A program made the translations under genes and the position numbers. A DNA stretch of 64,000 nucleotides from Erysipelotrichaceae bacterium (GTDB lineage Bacteria; Bacillota_I; Bacilli_A; Erysipelotrichales; Erysipelotrichaceae): the NCBI GenBank assembly GCA_012513225.1, contig JAAZCQ010000037.1, positions 62,001 through 126,000 on the forward strand, read 5' to 3'. This document shows, in pieces, positions 8,705-17,179 of the stretch. Numbering within the stretch: the first letter of the stretch is position 1; the number at the start of each line of letters is the position of its first letter. The notes below the pieces were generated by a model. That model saw only the letters and a list, made by a program, of their open reading frames with translations. It did no database searches and had not been told where the DNA came from.

Positions 8705-9603
8705 TAAGCATTATTCAATCTTAAACCATTTTCTGTTTTAACTAATATTATACGCTGAAGTTCTGAATCGATATCATCTCCAAATTTTAAAACAATATCA
8801 ATTAAAACTTCGCTTCCATTTTCTTCTATTGCGACTATTCTTGTAGTATCATACGGTAATCCATCAAATATATCAGAATCACTCATAGAACAATATAAAA
8901 TACCGTCAATTTCTCTATATATTGGATCTTCATTTTCAAAAGACACCTCATAATAAGGAAGTAAAAATTCAGACGTAAATATTGACTCTGCTTTTTCTTT
9001 TAATTCTGCAATTGTTTTGTAGTTAAATTTATTTGTGGATAACAATTTATAGAAACCAGGATAAGTAGAACTTTCTTCTCCCAATTCTACGTCAATTCCA
9101 TATAAAGAAGCTAAAATATCTAAATCATCTTTTAACAGACTATCTAAGATAGTTTTTATTTCTGTAAATTCGGGATTATTTACTAATATACTTTTAACAT
9201 CAACCTGAAAGGATGTTTTGCCATTTAACCAAAAATTATTTCCGAAGTTGTATATTTCAAATATCATTATATATTTATCTAGCACATAAGCACCGTCAAA
9301 GACAGTGTTAGTTATTCTATCTTCAATTTTTATGTCTTTCAAGGTATTTAATGAACTTATTTGAGGAATCTCTTTAATTTCTATAGGTAATGGACTAATG
9401 GTTGTATTCCATTCAATTTCTCTTTCCGATATTTTATCATCATTATAATCATCTATTGCTTGTTGAATCATATATAATGTTTTTTCACTTTCTGATGTAG
9501 GTTCGGGTGTAATTATATTTCCTTGATCATCGTGAATTACTTTATTTTTACAACCTGTTATAAAAATTAAAAAAATAATTAAAGTTAATATAGCTTTTTT
9601 CAC
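8701..9603 (-). CDS. Putative lipoprotein of unknown function
   Basis: Starting at the GTG at 9603 (AGGAAGG eight bases upstream) it has 300 residues. It opens with a lipoprotein signal: positively charged KK, a hydrophobic stretch and the lipobox ITGC. The frame extends 16 codons further upstream, but that would spoil the signal peptide. The mature part is acidic, predicted soluble and outside the membrane. Short repeated themes such as aspartate-rich segments are present, but I recognise no family. On the minus strand an extended -10 (TGTTATAAT) is seen near 9629-9637. No neighbour suggests a job. Confidence 0.75.
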   Translation of the reverse strand: MKKAILTLIIFLIFITGCKNKVIHDDQGNIITPEPTSESEKTLYMIQQAIDDYNDDKISEREIEWNTTISPLPIEIKEIPQISSLNTLKDIKIEDRITNTVFDGAYVLDKYIMIFEIYNFGNNFWLNGKTSFQVDVKSILVNNPEFTEIKTILDSLLKDDLDILASLYGIDVELGEESSTYPGFYKLLSTNKFNYKTIAELKEKAESIFTSEFLLPYYEVSFENEDPIYREIDGILYCSMSDSDIFDGLPYDTTRIVAIEENGSEVLIDIVLKFGDDIDSELQRIILVKTENGLRLNNAY

Positions 9604-9644
9604 AGTATAATCCTTCCTGAATGTATTAATTATAACATGATAAG

Positions 9645-9674
9645 TTGACAAAAAATATTTACAATGTTTAAATA
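9645..9674 (+). promoter_or_regulatory. Probable promoter of the serS leader
   Basis: Consensus TTGACA at 9645-9650 and, 18 bases on, TAAATA at 9669-9674. This places the transcript start some 40 bases before the first helix of the T-box. Confidence 0.55.
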
Positions 9675-9718
9675 TGATTACAAATCATAGATGAGAATAA
9701 GTAAATAATTGTTTTGTT

Positions 9719-9897
9719 TAAGAGAGATAGTGCAAGGTGAAAACTATTACAAGCATTATTGAAATCTACCTCTGAGTGGAATAAAAATTCCCGGTTACTT
9801 CCGTTATAAGTATAAAGTGATTAAATTGTTACACGTGAAACAATTTAATAAAAAGGGTGGCACCACGATATTTCGTCCCTATAATGGTGTTTTTTTA
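9719..9897 (+). promoter_or_regulatory. T-box riboswitch (Ser specifier) controlling serS
   Basis: The T-box sequence AGGGTGGCACCACG is at 9854-9867. The antiterminator pairs AGGG (9854-9857) with CCCT (9877-9880) and ACGA with TCGT. The competing terminator pairs CACCA (9861-9865) with TGGTG (9885-9889) followed by a T run. In Stem I, by alignment with the metG T-box of this window, the codon just before the closing helix is TCT at 9765-9767, a serine codon. Uncharged tRNA-Ser should stabilise the antiterminator and switch on serS. Between Stem I and the antiterminator, the stem III position is occupied by a parS palindrome. Confidence 0.9.
9827..9842. other. parS: parS centromere site inside the serS T-box leader
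   Basis: TGTTACACGTGAAACA matches the Bacillus parS consensus TGTTNCACGTGAAACA at every fixed position. The palindrome extends outward into TTAAAT/ATTTAA, so the RNA can fold into a 10-bp hairpin at the position of T-box stem III. ParA and ParB are encoded at 36847-38502. Confidence 0.9.
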
Positions 9898-9916
9898 TTT
9901 TAAAGGAGAAAATAGA

Positions 9917-11194
9917 ATGTTAGATATCAAATTAATTAGAGAAAATCCAGAGATTGTTAAGGAAAATATTAAAAAGAAATTTCAAGATTCCAAACTAGTT
10001 TTAGTTGATGAAGTGATTGAACTAGATAAAAAATTTAGAGAAGCAAAAACAAAAGCTGATGATTTAAGAGCTGAAAGAAACAGTACATCAAAAGAAATTG
10101 GAAACTTAATGAGACTTGGTAAAAAAGATGAAGCAGAAGAAACTAAAAAAAGAATTTCATTAATTAATGAAGAAATCACCAAATTAGAAGAATTAGAAGC
10201 TAATTTATCTGAAGATATAAAAATAAGAATGCTAACCATTCCAAATATTATAGATGAATCTGTTCCAATTGGTAAAGATGATAGTGAAAATGTTGAAGTG
10301 GAAAGATTCGGCGAACCAATTGAAAAAGAGTTTGAAGTTCCGTATCACGTTGATATAATGGAACGACTAAATGGTATAGATCTTGATAGTGCTCGCAAAA
10401 CTAGTGGGAACGGATTTTATTATTTAATGGGTGATGTTGCAAGATTACACTCAGCAATACTATCTTATGCAAGAGATTTCATGATAGACAAAGGCTTTAT
10501 ATATTGTATTCCTCCATATATGATTCATGGAAATGTTGTAACAGGAGTTATGAGTTTTGCTGAAATGGAAAACATGATGTATAAAATTGAAGGTGAAGAT
10601 CTATATTTAATTGGTACAAGTGAGCATTCTATGATAGGAAAATTTATTGATTCAATTTTAGAAGAAAATAGCTTACCTCAAACACTTACAAGTTATTCGC
10701 CTTGTTTTAGAAAAGAAGTGGGCGCACATGGTATTGAAGAAAGAGGAGTTTATAGAATACACCAATTTGAAAAACAAGAAATGATTGTTGTTTGTAAACC
10801 AGAGGATTCTATGTACTGGTATGATCAACTTTGGAAAAACTCTGTAGAATTTTTTAGAACCTTAGATATTCCAGTAAGAACGCTAGAATGCTGTTCTGGA
10901 GATCTTGCTGATTTGAAAGTTAAAAGTTGTGATGTTGAAGCTTGGTCTCCAAGACAAAAGAAATATTTTGAAGTAGGAAGTTGTTCTAATTTAGGAGATG
11001 CACAAGCTAGAAGACTTGGAATTAGAGTTAATGGTGAAAACGGAAAATATTTTGCTCATACATTAAATAATACGGTTGTTGCTCCTCCAAGAATGCTTAT
11101 TGCCTTTTTAGAAAATAATTTAAATGAAGATGGAAGTGTAAATATTCCAAAAGCTTTACAACCATATATGGGTGGAAAAACACAAATCGTTTAA
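9917..11194 (+). CDS. serS: Seryl-tRNA synthetase
   Basis: Class II synthetase charging tRNA-Ser with serine. The 425 residues have the usual layout: an N-terminal antiparallel coiled coil (roughly residues 30-100, rich in E/K/R) that grips the long variable arm, then the catalytic domain with motif 2 (CFRKEVGAHGIEERGVYRIHQFEKQE) and motif 3 (NNTVVAPPRMLIAFLENN). The frame runs upstream to 9857, but that stretch is the T-box terminator. The ATG at 9917 has AAAGGAG and begins the family N-terminus MLDIKLIRENPE. Controlled by the T-box; a parS site starts two bases after its stop. Confidence 0.97.
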   Translation: MLDIKLIRENPEIVKENIKKKFQDSKLVLVDEVIELDKKFREAKTKADDLRAERNSTSKEIGNLMRLGKKDEAEETKKRISLINEEITKLEELEANLSEDIKIRMLTIPNIIDESVPIGKDDSENVEVERFGEPIEKEFEVPYHVDIMERLNGIDLDSARKTSGNGFYYLMGDVARLHSAILSYARDFMIDKGFIYCIPPYMIHGNVVTGVMSFAEMENMMYKIEGEDLYLIGTSEHSMIGKFIDSILEENSLPQTLTSYSPCFRKEVGAHGIEERGVYRIHQFEKQEMIVVCKPEDSMYWYDQLWKNSVEFFRTLDIPVRTLECCSGDLADLKVKSCDVEAWSPRQKKYFEVGSCSNLGDAQARRLGIRVNGENGKYFAHTLNNTVVAPPRMLIAFLENNLNEDGSVNIPKALQPYMGGKTQIV

Positions 11195-11195
11195 T

Positions 11196-11211
11196 TGTTA
11201 CACGTGAAACA
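11196..11211. other. parS: parS centromere site just after serS
   Basis: A second perfect TGTTACACGTGAAACA, identical over at least 22 bases to the first and about 1.37 kb from it. It lies between the serS stop and the SRP RNA promoter. As an RNA it also forms a hairpin, but there is no T run, so a terminator role is not supported. Confidence 0.9.
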
Positions 11212-11217
11212 ATTCTA

Positions 11218-11246
11218 TTGATAGAAAGAAAGATTTTTGTTACAAT
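11218..11246 (+). promoter_or_regulatory. Promoter of the SRP RNA gene
   Basis: TTGATA (11218-11223), exactly 17 bases, TACAAT (11241-11246). Transcription should begin close to 11253, the start of the terminal RNA helix. Confidence 0.75.
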
Positions 11247-11250
11247 ATTG

Positions 11251-11330
11251 GAGGTACAACAAGTATGTATATAACTTGGTCAGGGTCGGAAGACAGCAGC
11301 CATACAAACCTCTACTTGTGTGTACCTTTT
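11251..11330 (+). ncRNA. ffs: Signal recognition particle RNA (small bacterial type)
   Basis: The invariant SRP domain IV is visible: GGTCAGG, then the GGAAGACAGCAGCC internal-loop and tetraloop region at about 11278-11301. The flanks pair as a long hairpin, GGTACA (11253-11258) with TGTACC (11321-11326) and ACAAGTA with TACTTGT inside. About 80 bases, a 4.5S-like form without the Alu domain of Bacillus scRNA. It binds Ffh for membrane-protein targeting. A position between serS and tadA is common in Bacillota. Confidence 0.9.
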
Positions 11331-11345
11331 ATTTAGGTGAAGTAA

Positions 11346-11801
11346 ATGATAGAAAAATACATGAGAATTGCAATAGAAGAAGCGAACAAGGCTAAAGATA
11401 TAGATGAAGTACCTATTGGTTGTGTAATTGTAAAAGATGACACGATTTTAGCTAAAACACATAATTTAAGAGAAAGTTTGAATAGTGCAATTGCACATGC
11501 TGAAATATTAGCAATAGAACAAGCTTGTAAAAAATTAAATACATGGCATTTATATGGTTGTGATATTTATATAACACTTGAACCATGTCCAATGTGTGCA
11601 GGTGCAATTATGCAGTCAAGAATTAAAAATGTATATTTTGGAGCAAATAATCCTAAAGGAGGAAGTTATGGCAGTAACTTCAATTTAAATAAAATAAGAG
11701 GTTTAAACCATTATCCAAATGTAGAAAAACACATTTTAGAAGAAGAGTGCTCTAATATTCTAAAAGAATATTTCAAGGGAAAAAGGAAAAAATTACAATA
11801 A
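11346..11801 (+). CDS. tadA: tRNA-specific adenosine-34 deaminase
   Basis: Deaminates A34 of tRNA-Arg(ACG) to inosine, letting one tRNA read three codons. 151 residues, full length. Zinc and catalytic residues are H51 and E53 in AHAEILA, and C81 and C84 in EPCPMCAGAI. An AGGTGA Shine-Dalgarno sequence precedes the ATG. It follows the SRP RNA by 15 bases and could be cotranscribed with it. A hairpin follows before dnaX. Confidence 0.95.
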   Translation: MIEKYMRIAIEEANKAKDIDEVPIGCVIVKDDTILAKTHNLRESLNSAIAHAEILAIEQACKKLNTWHLYGCDIYITLEPCPMCAGAIMQSRIKNVYFGANNPKGGSYGSNFNLNKIRGLNHYPNVEKHILEEECSNILKEYFKGKRKKLQ

Positions 11802-11815
11802 TTATATAAGATAAA

Positions 11816-11862
11816 AAAGTGCATATTTAAAGGGTATTCTATATTAAATATGCCTTTATTTT
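11816..11862 (+). terminator. Probable terminator between tadA and dnaX
   Basis: A 10-bp stem (11821-11830 with 11844-11853), extended by AAAG/CTTT past one bulge, leads into TTTATTTT. Its tail abuts a TATAAT at 11865-11870 that probably is the dnaX -10. Confidence 0.6.
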
Positions 11863-11892
11863 GCTATAATTAATAAGTCAGGAGAACAATGA

Positions 11893-13704
11893 ATGTCATA
11901 TAAAGCATTGTACAGAAAATATCGTCCAACAACTTTTGAGGATGTTGTAGGACAGGATTATATAGTAAAAACATTAAAGCAAACTCTTAAAAAAAATAAA
12001 CTAGGACATGCATATCTTTTTACTGGAACTAGAGGGACAGGTAAAACAAGTGTTGCGAAAATATTCGCTAAAAGTGTAAATTGTCTAAATCAAGAAGAAG
12101 CTCCTTGTAATAAATGTGAAATATGCATTGCTAGTGATAAAGGATTAAATCCAGACATAATTGAATTAGATGCTGCAAGTAATACAGGTGTTGATGATGT
12201 AAGAAATATAATCGAGCAATTAAAATATGTTCCGTTTCAAAGCAAGTATAAAGTTTATATAATTGACGAGGTACATATGTTATCTCCTAATGCATTTAAT
12301 GCTTTATTGAAGACTTTAGAAGAGCCACCAGAACATGTAATTTTTATTTTGGCAACTACTGAACCTCATAAGGTTTTACCTACTATTATTTCAAGATGCC
12401 AAAGATTTGATTTTTTAAGGGTTGATAAGGATAGTATTATTAAACGTCTTTCTTATATTGAAGGTAAAGAAAATATATCGGTAAGTGATACAGCTAAAAA
12501 AATGATTGCTTCACTTGCAGATGGAGGAATGAGAGACGCACTAAGCATATTAGATCAGTGTATAGCTTATTCTGGTGATAATAAGGAAATAAATGAAAAT
12601 ACAATTAAGGAAATATATGGATTAACATCAACTGCAGACAAAGTTGAATTAATTAAAAAGATACATAATAAAGAGGCAAAAGATGTATTAAATCAATTAA
12701 AAGAGTTTTTAGTAAGAGGTATAGACTTTAAAAGACTTACAAATGATTTTATAAATATATTCAAAGAATCTATTTTGTATTCTTATACAAAAGAAATTGA
12801 TGTGTTAGATTCTCTTAATATAGAAAATGTTGAAGATATACTTAAACGTTATGAAGAAGAAGATTTATTAAAAATGATTGATATATTGATGACAACTAGC
12901 GAATCATACGCAACTGCGACAAATATATTTAGTTATTTTGAAGTAGCTTGCTTAAAGCTTATGAATATAGGCAACAACAATCTAATTAATGTAAAAGAAG
13001 CAGAATCAAAAAAAGAAGAAAAACAAAATATAACAGAAGAAATTGAAAAAGAAGATGAAGCTGAAAAACAAGACAGCAGTGAGATGTTGATAGAAAATGA
13101 TGTGGAAGTTTCACAAGAATTAACTCTGCAAAAAGGTACTAATGAAATAAATGAAGAAGTATTTGAAGAAAATGAATTATCTATAAATACTAAGAAAAAA
13201 AATAAATCTAAGGCTTTAGATACAATCTTAGATAATGAGACCTTACTTCAGTTAGTTGTTCAATGTACAAGAGATCAAAGAACAGAAGATGAAAATAAGT
13301 TTAAGTTTATTAATGATTACAGGTATGATTTTAATTTAGCAAAGTATGTTAATCTTTTAAATAAAACTCAGATTGCAGCAAGTGGAGATGATTGTATTCT
13401 TGTTATGAGTGCTATTGAACCTATTGTGAATAATATAAATGAGAAACAAATGAATAAAGAGCTATATCAATTTTTAGAAGGAACCCTGGGTATAGATAAA
13501 ATGATATATGCACTTACAGAAGAACAATATAAAGAAGTTTTAGATATGTATAGAGAAAGAGTGGCTATTGGGACCTTGCCAAGTAAATATAAGGTTGTAA
13601 GGTATGATATAAAAAAAGAAGTAGTAAAAGAAAAAGAACCCATTGAAAGAGTAATAGATTTATTTGGTTTAGAAAATGTTGAAATAATCGAGGAGGAAAA
13701 CTAA
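11893..13704 (+). CDS. dnaX: DNA polymerase III subunit gamma/tau
   Basis: Clamp-loader ATPase. 603 residues: AAA+ domain with Walker A GTRGTGKT (45-52), zinc-binding cysteines 64, 72, 75 and 78, Walker B DEVHML and sensor SRCQRF. A charged low-complexity linker (about 370-440, rich in E and K) precedes the C-terminal tau region, which in other bacteria contacts polymerase and helicase. AGGAG precedes the ATG. First gene of a long run dnaX-ybaB-recR-fhs. An A8 run at 13195-13202, at codon 435, would end the protein at once if the frame slips either way; see findings. Confidence 0.96.
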   Translation: MSYKALYRKYRPTTFEDVVGQDYIVKTLKQTLKKNKLGHAYLFTGTRGTGKTSVAKIFAKSVNCLNQEEAPCNKCEICIASDKGLNPDIIELDAASNTGVDDVRNIIEQLKYVPFQSKYKVYIIDEVHMLSPNAFNALLKTLEEPPEHVIFILATTEPHKVLPTIISRCQRFDFLRVDKDSIIKRLSYIEGKENISVSDTAKKMIASLADGGMRDALSILDQCIAYSGDNKEINENTIKEIYGLTSTADKVELIKKIHNKEAKDVLNQLKEFLVRGIDFKRLTNDFINIFKESILYSYTKEIDVLDSLNIENVEDILKRYEEEDLLKMIDILMTTSESYATATNIFSYFEVACLKLMNIGNNNLINVKEAESKKEEKQNITEEIEKEDEAEKQDSSEMLIENDVEVSQELTLQKGTNEINEEVFEENELSINTKKKNKSKALDTILDNETLLQLVVQCTRDQRTEDENKFKFINDYRYDFNLAKYVNLLNKTQIAASGDDCILVMSAIEPIVNNINEKQMNKELYQFLEGTLGIDKMIYALTEEQYKEVLDMYRERVAIGTLPSKYKVVRYDIKKEVVKEKEPIERVIDLFGLENVEIIEEEN

Positions 13705-14013
13705 ATGGATATTCAAAAATTAATGCAGCAAGCAGAACAAATGCAAAGTCAACTTGGAAAAGTTGAAGAAGAACTAGCTAAAAGCGAGTATATAGGAACA
13801 GCTGGAGGCGATGGTGTTAAGATAGTATTGAAAGGAAACAATATTGTAGAAAGTGTTGAGATCGATAGTGAATTATTAGAAGTTGACAATAAAGAAATGT
13901 TACAAGACTTATTAGTGATTGCTTTTAATAACGCAAGTGATAAAGCGTTACAAGACAAAGAAAACAAAATGAAAAGTCTTACAGGTGGTATGAGTATACC
14001 AGGAATGTTTTAA
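13705..14013 (+). CDS. ybaB: Nucleoid-associated protein, YbaB/EbfC family
   Basis: A 102-residue DNA-binding protein that forms tweezer-shaped dimers. MDIQKLMQQAEQMQSQL at the N-terminus, GGDGVKIVLKGN in the middle and GGMSIPGMF at the end are family hallmarks. It starts directly after the dnaX stop with GAGGAGG upstream, and its stop shares one base with recR. The order dnaX-ybaB-recR is highly conserved in bacteria. Confidence 0.95.
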   Translation: MDIQKLMQQAEQMQSQLGKVEEELAKSEYIGTAGGDGVKIVLKGNNIVESVEIDSELLEVDNKEMLQDLLVIAFNNASDKALQDKENKMKSLTGGMSIPGMF

Positions 14014-14603
14014 TGTATCCAGAAAGCTTAGCTAACTTAATTGAATGTTTTAAAATGCTACCAGGTGTTGGAAATAAAACTGCAGAAAGGTATGCATTAC
14101 TCATCCTTGAAAAAAATAGTGAAGAAATATATAGATTTATAGATGCACTTAAAGATTCAAAGGAAAAAATAAAACATTGTAAAATATGTGGGAATTATAG
14201 TGAAGATGACAAGTGTTTGATTTGTAAAGATAAAACAAGAAACACAAAACAAATATGTGTTGTACAATCAAGCAAAGACATTATAGCTATGGAAAAGACA
14301 TTAGAGTACAAAGGTGTATATCATGTGTTGGGTGGTGTTATATCACAAAATAAAGGTATACTTCCTGAAGATTTAAACATAAAGCAATTGTTAGAAAGAA
14401 TTAAAGAAGGCGTTGAAGAAGTTATTATTGCAACAAATCCAACTCTTGAAGGAGAAACGACTGCATTATATTTAGATAAGCTATTAGAGAATGAAGAAGT
14501 TTTGGTAACTCGATTAGCTCATGGTATACCTATGGGAGGTCATCTAGACTATGCAGATGAATTAACTTTAATAAAAGCACTTGAAGGCAGAAAGAAGATG
14601 TAG
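14013..14603 (+). CDS. recR: Recombination mediator RecR
   Basis: With RecF and RecO it loads RecA at gaps. 196 residues: helix-hairpin-helix LPGVGNKTAERYA near residue 16, a C4 zinc finger (C56, C59, C68, C71), then the Toprim domain and the Walker-like C-terminus (ATNPTLEGETTALYL). The start overlaps the ybaB stop (TAATG), which implies translational coupling. Confidence 0.96.
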   Translation: MYPESLANLIECFKMLPGVGNKTAERYALLILEKNSEEIYRFIDALKDSKEKIKHCKICGNYSEDDKCLICKDKTRNTKQICVVQSSKDIIAMEKTLEYKGVYHVLGGVISQNKGILPEDLNIKQLLERIKEGVEEVIIATNPTLEGETTALYLDKLLENEEVLVTRLAHGIPMGGHLDYADELTLIKALEGRKKM

Positions 14604-14612
14604 GAGAAGATA

Positions 14613-16280
14613 ATGAATACTGATATAAAGATTGCACAAGAAGTTGTTTTAGAACCAATAGGAAATATTGCAAAAAAAATAAATATTAAAGATGAATATT
14701 TAGAAAATTATGGAAAATATAAGGCTAAAATCGATCATAATATTTGGAAAGAAATTAATGGAAATGAAAATGGTAAATTAATCCTTGTAACTGCAATAAA
14801 TCCAACCAAGGCAGGAGAAGGGAAATCTACAATAACAGTTGGTCTTACAGATGGATTATCCTTATTGAATAAAAAAGTTATTGGCTGCTTAAGAGAACCT
14901 TCATTAGGACCAGTTTTTGGACTAAAAGGAGGAGCAACTGGAGGAGGATATGCTCAAGTTGTGCCAATGGAGGATATTAACCTTCATTTTACTGGAGATA
15001 TGCATGCAATAACTACTGCAAATAATCTTGTATCAGCAATTCTAGATAATTCTATATATCAAGAAAACCCTTTAAATATAGATCCTAGTAAAGTGGTATG
15101 GACTAGATGTTTAGATATGAACGATAGAACATTAAGAGACATTACTATTGCACAAAAAAAGAAAACAAATGGAATTGAAAGAGAAGATAAATTTGTGATC
15201 ACAGTTGCAACTGAAATAATGGCTATATTATGTCTGTCAAATGATTTAAAAGACTTTGAAGAAAAAGTAAATAAATGTATAGTAGCTTATACATATGATG
15301 ATAAACCTGTTACAATAGGAGACTTAAAAATTGGTGGGGCACTTTCTGTAATTATGAAAGATGCATTAAAGCCAAATTTAGTACAAACATTAGAACATTC
15401 GCCAGTATTTATACATGGTGGTCCATTTGCGAATATAGCACATGGATGTAATTCTATTCTTGCAACTAAAACTGCATTAAAACTTGGTGATTATGTAGTT
15501 ACTGAAGCTGGATTTGGTGCAGATTTGGGTGCTGAAAAATTTTTAGATATTAAATGTAGAGCAGGAAATTTAAAACCAAGTGCAATAGTTATAGTTGCAA
15601 CTATCAGAGCATTAAAATTACATGGTGAAGTTAATCAAGATAATTTGGATGAAGAAAATATTGAAGCATTAATAAAAGGTTGTTCAAATTTAGAAAAACA
15701 TATTGAAAGTATAAAAGAATTTAATTTGCCATTTATAGTTGCAATAAATAAATTTTCTAAAGATTCAAAAAAAGAAATAAAAGCTTTAAAAGATTGGTGC
15801 TTTGAAAAAGGATATCCAGTTGAAGAAGCTGATGGATGGGCTCAAGGTGGCAAAGGTATGGTAGAGCTTGCACAAAAAGTAGTAGATATATGTGAAAATA
15901 ATAACAACTTTGAATTTTTGTATGATACAAATGAAACAATAGAAAATAAAATTAAAACCATTGCACAAAAAATTTATGGTGCAAATGATGTAGTATTTGA
16001 TGATTTAGCAAAAGAAAAAATAATTCAATTAAATGAAAATAATTTTAATAATTTACCAATATGTATGGCAAAAACACCTATGTCTTTAACAGATAATCCA
16101 AAGATAGTAGGTAGACCTACTAATTTCAATATAAATGTAAGAGATATAAAGGTATCCGCAGGAGCAGGGTTTATAGTAGTTTATACAGGGTCAATTATGA
16201 CAATGCCAGGACTTCCAAAAAAACCAGCTGCACTTAATATGGGTATTGATGAAAAGGGGAATAGCTACGGAATATTTTGA
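14613..16280 (+). CDS. fhs: Formate-tetrahydrofolate ligase
   Basis: ATP-dependent formation of 10-formyl-THF from formate. 555 residues, normal length. The P-loop region NPTKAGEGKSTITVGL, REPSLGPVFGLKGGATGGGYAQVVPMEDINLHFTGD (seen in pieces) and the C-terminal GSIMTMPGLPKKPAA are diagnostic. It joins the gcv genes at the one-carbon folate pool. GGAG lies before the ATG, nine bases after recR. It ends in TGA, showing that UGA is a stop here. Confidence 0.97.
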   Translation: MNTDIKIAQEVVLEPIGNIAKKINIKDEYLENYGKYKAKIDHNIWKEINGNENGKLILVTAINPTKAGEGKSTITVGLTDGLSLLNKKVIGCLREPSLGPVFGLKGGATGGGYAQVVPMEDINLHFTGDMHAITTANNLVSAILDNSIYQENPLNIDPSKVVWTRCLDMNDRTLRDITIAQKKKTNGIEREDKFVITVATEIMAILCLSNDLKDFEEKVNKCIVAYTYDDKPVTIGDLKIGGALSVIMKDALKPNLVQTLEHSPVFIHGGPFANIAHGCNSILATKTALKLGDYVVTEAGFGADLGAEKFLDIKCRAGNLKPSAIVIVATIRALKLHGEVNQDNLDEENIEALIKGCSNLEKHIESIKEFNLPFIVAINKFSKDSKKEIKALKDWCFEKGYPVEEADGWAQGGKGMVELAQKVVDICENNNNFEFLYDTNETIENKIKTIAQKIYGANDVVFDDLAKEKIIQLNENNFNNLPICMAKTPMSLTDNPKIVGRPTNFNINVRDIKVSAGAGFIVVYTGSIMTMPGLPKKPAALNMGIDEKGNSYGIF

Positions 16281-16288
16281 GGTAAAAA

Positions 16289-17179
16289 ATGAGTTCAATT
16301 GTTTATGTTACAGATAATAAAATGATTGAATATCATCGTTTAAATGGTAATACAACGATGAATTTTTGGAGACTCTCAAGTCAAAAACAATTTAGTAATT
16401 TTGTTAAAGGAGACTTATTATTTTTCTATGTAAAAGAAAGAATACATCAAAAAGAAAGATCAATTGTAGGATATGGAAAATTTAAAGAGCTAAATAAATT
16501 AAGCTTAAATCAAATGTGGAACAAATATGAAACTTTAAATGGATACTCTACAAAGAATGATTTAAAAGAAGCTATTTTAAAAGTAAGTAAACAAAAAAAG
16601 ATACCAAAATCAATGAATTGTATTTACTTAGAAGACGTTGTATTTTTTCAAAATCCTATTTATCTAAGTACCTTTGGTATTAATATATCAAATAAGTTAG
16701 AAAGCTATTTTTATCTAGATAATTATGATAAAGATTTAACATCAAAAGTATTAGAATCTGCGACAAAAGATGGAATAGATTTATGGAGTGTTGCAACAGG
16801 TAGCCTTAGTAAAGACTCTTTACAAGATACTCGGCTTATTCATAAAGTCTCAAAAGCTATAGGAAAAGTAAACAACCTAAAATATAATCCAACACATTTA
16901 AAAATAGCTAAAAATATGATGAATGAATTAGAAGGATTTAATTTAATACGTGAAAAAAGATTAGAATATTATAAATTAGAAAATAATAAAGTTATTATAG
17001 CTATACCTTTGGTATTTAATACAAGAAATCATGATGATAGCTTTAAAAGAATCTTAGGACATATAATGTTACTTAAGTATTATTTAGATTTAAAAGATAT
17101 TAATTATAGTTTTTATATTGTTACAGAAGAAAGTTTAACCAAGGATGATCAAGAAATCCTAAAAGGAATTAATGAATGA
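16289..17179 (+). CDS. Uncharacterised protein with possible EVE/PUA-like N-terminal domain
   Basis: 296 residues, cytosolic, no signal peptide. The first 145 residues (WRLSSQKQFSNFVKGDLLFFYVK, then VGYGKF and a helix around LNQMWNKYETLNGY) resemble the small PUA/EVE/YTH-fold modules that bind modified bases in RNA or DNA. I assign this on pattern only. The C-terminal half is charged and unrecognised; it ends with a strand-like YSFYIVTEE segment. It lies between fhs and mnmG and overlaps the mnmG start by four bases, so it is probably cotranslated with this tRNA-modification enzyme. That makes an RNA-linked role attractive but unproven. Confidence 0.6.
   Translation: MSSIVYVTDNKMIEYHRLNGNTTMNFWRLSSQKQFSNFVKGDLLFFYVKERIHQKERSIVGYGKFKELNKLSLNQMWNKYETLNGYSTKNDLKEAILKVSKQKKIPKSMNCIYLEDVVFFQNPIYLSTFGINISNKLESYFYLDNYDKDLTSKVLESATKDGIDLWSVATGSLSKDSLQDTRLIHKVSKAIGKVNNLKYNPTHLKIAKNMMNELEGFNLIREKRLEYYKLENNKVIIAIPLVFNTRNHDDSFKRILGHIMLLKYYLDLKDINYSFYIVTEESLTKDDQEILKGINE

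Noticed and set aside
9788-9800. Noc binding site (TATTTCCCGGGAAATA-like) near ATTCCCGG
   Set aside because: Only half the palindrome matches, and the bases belong to the T-box leader.
9857-9916. A longer serS starting at 9857
   Set aside because: The extra 20 codons are the T-box terminator region; AAAGGAG and the family N-terminus support 9917.
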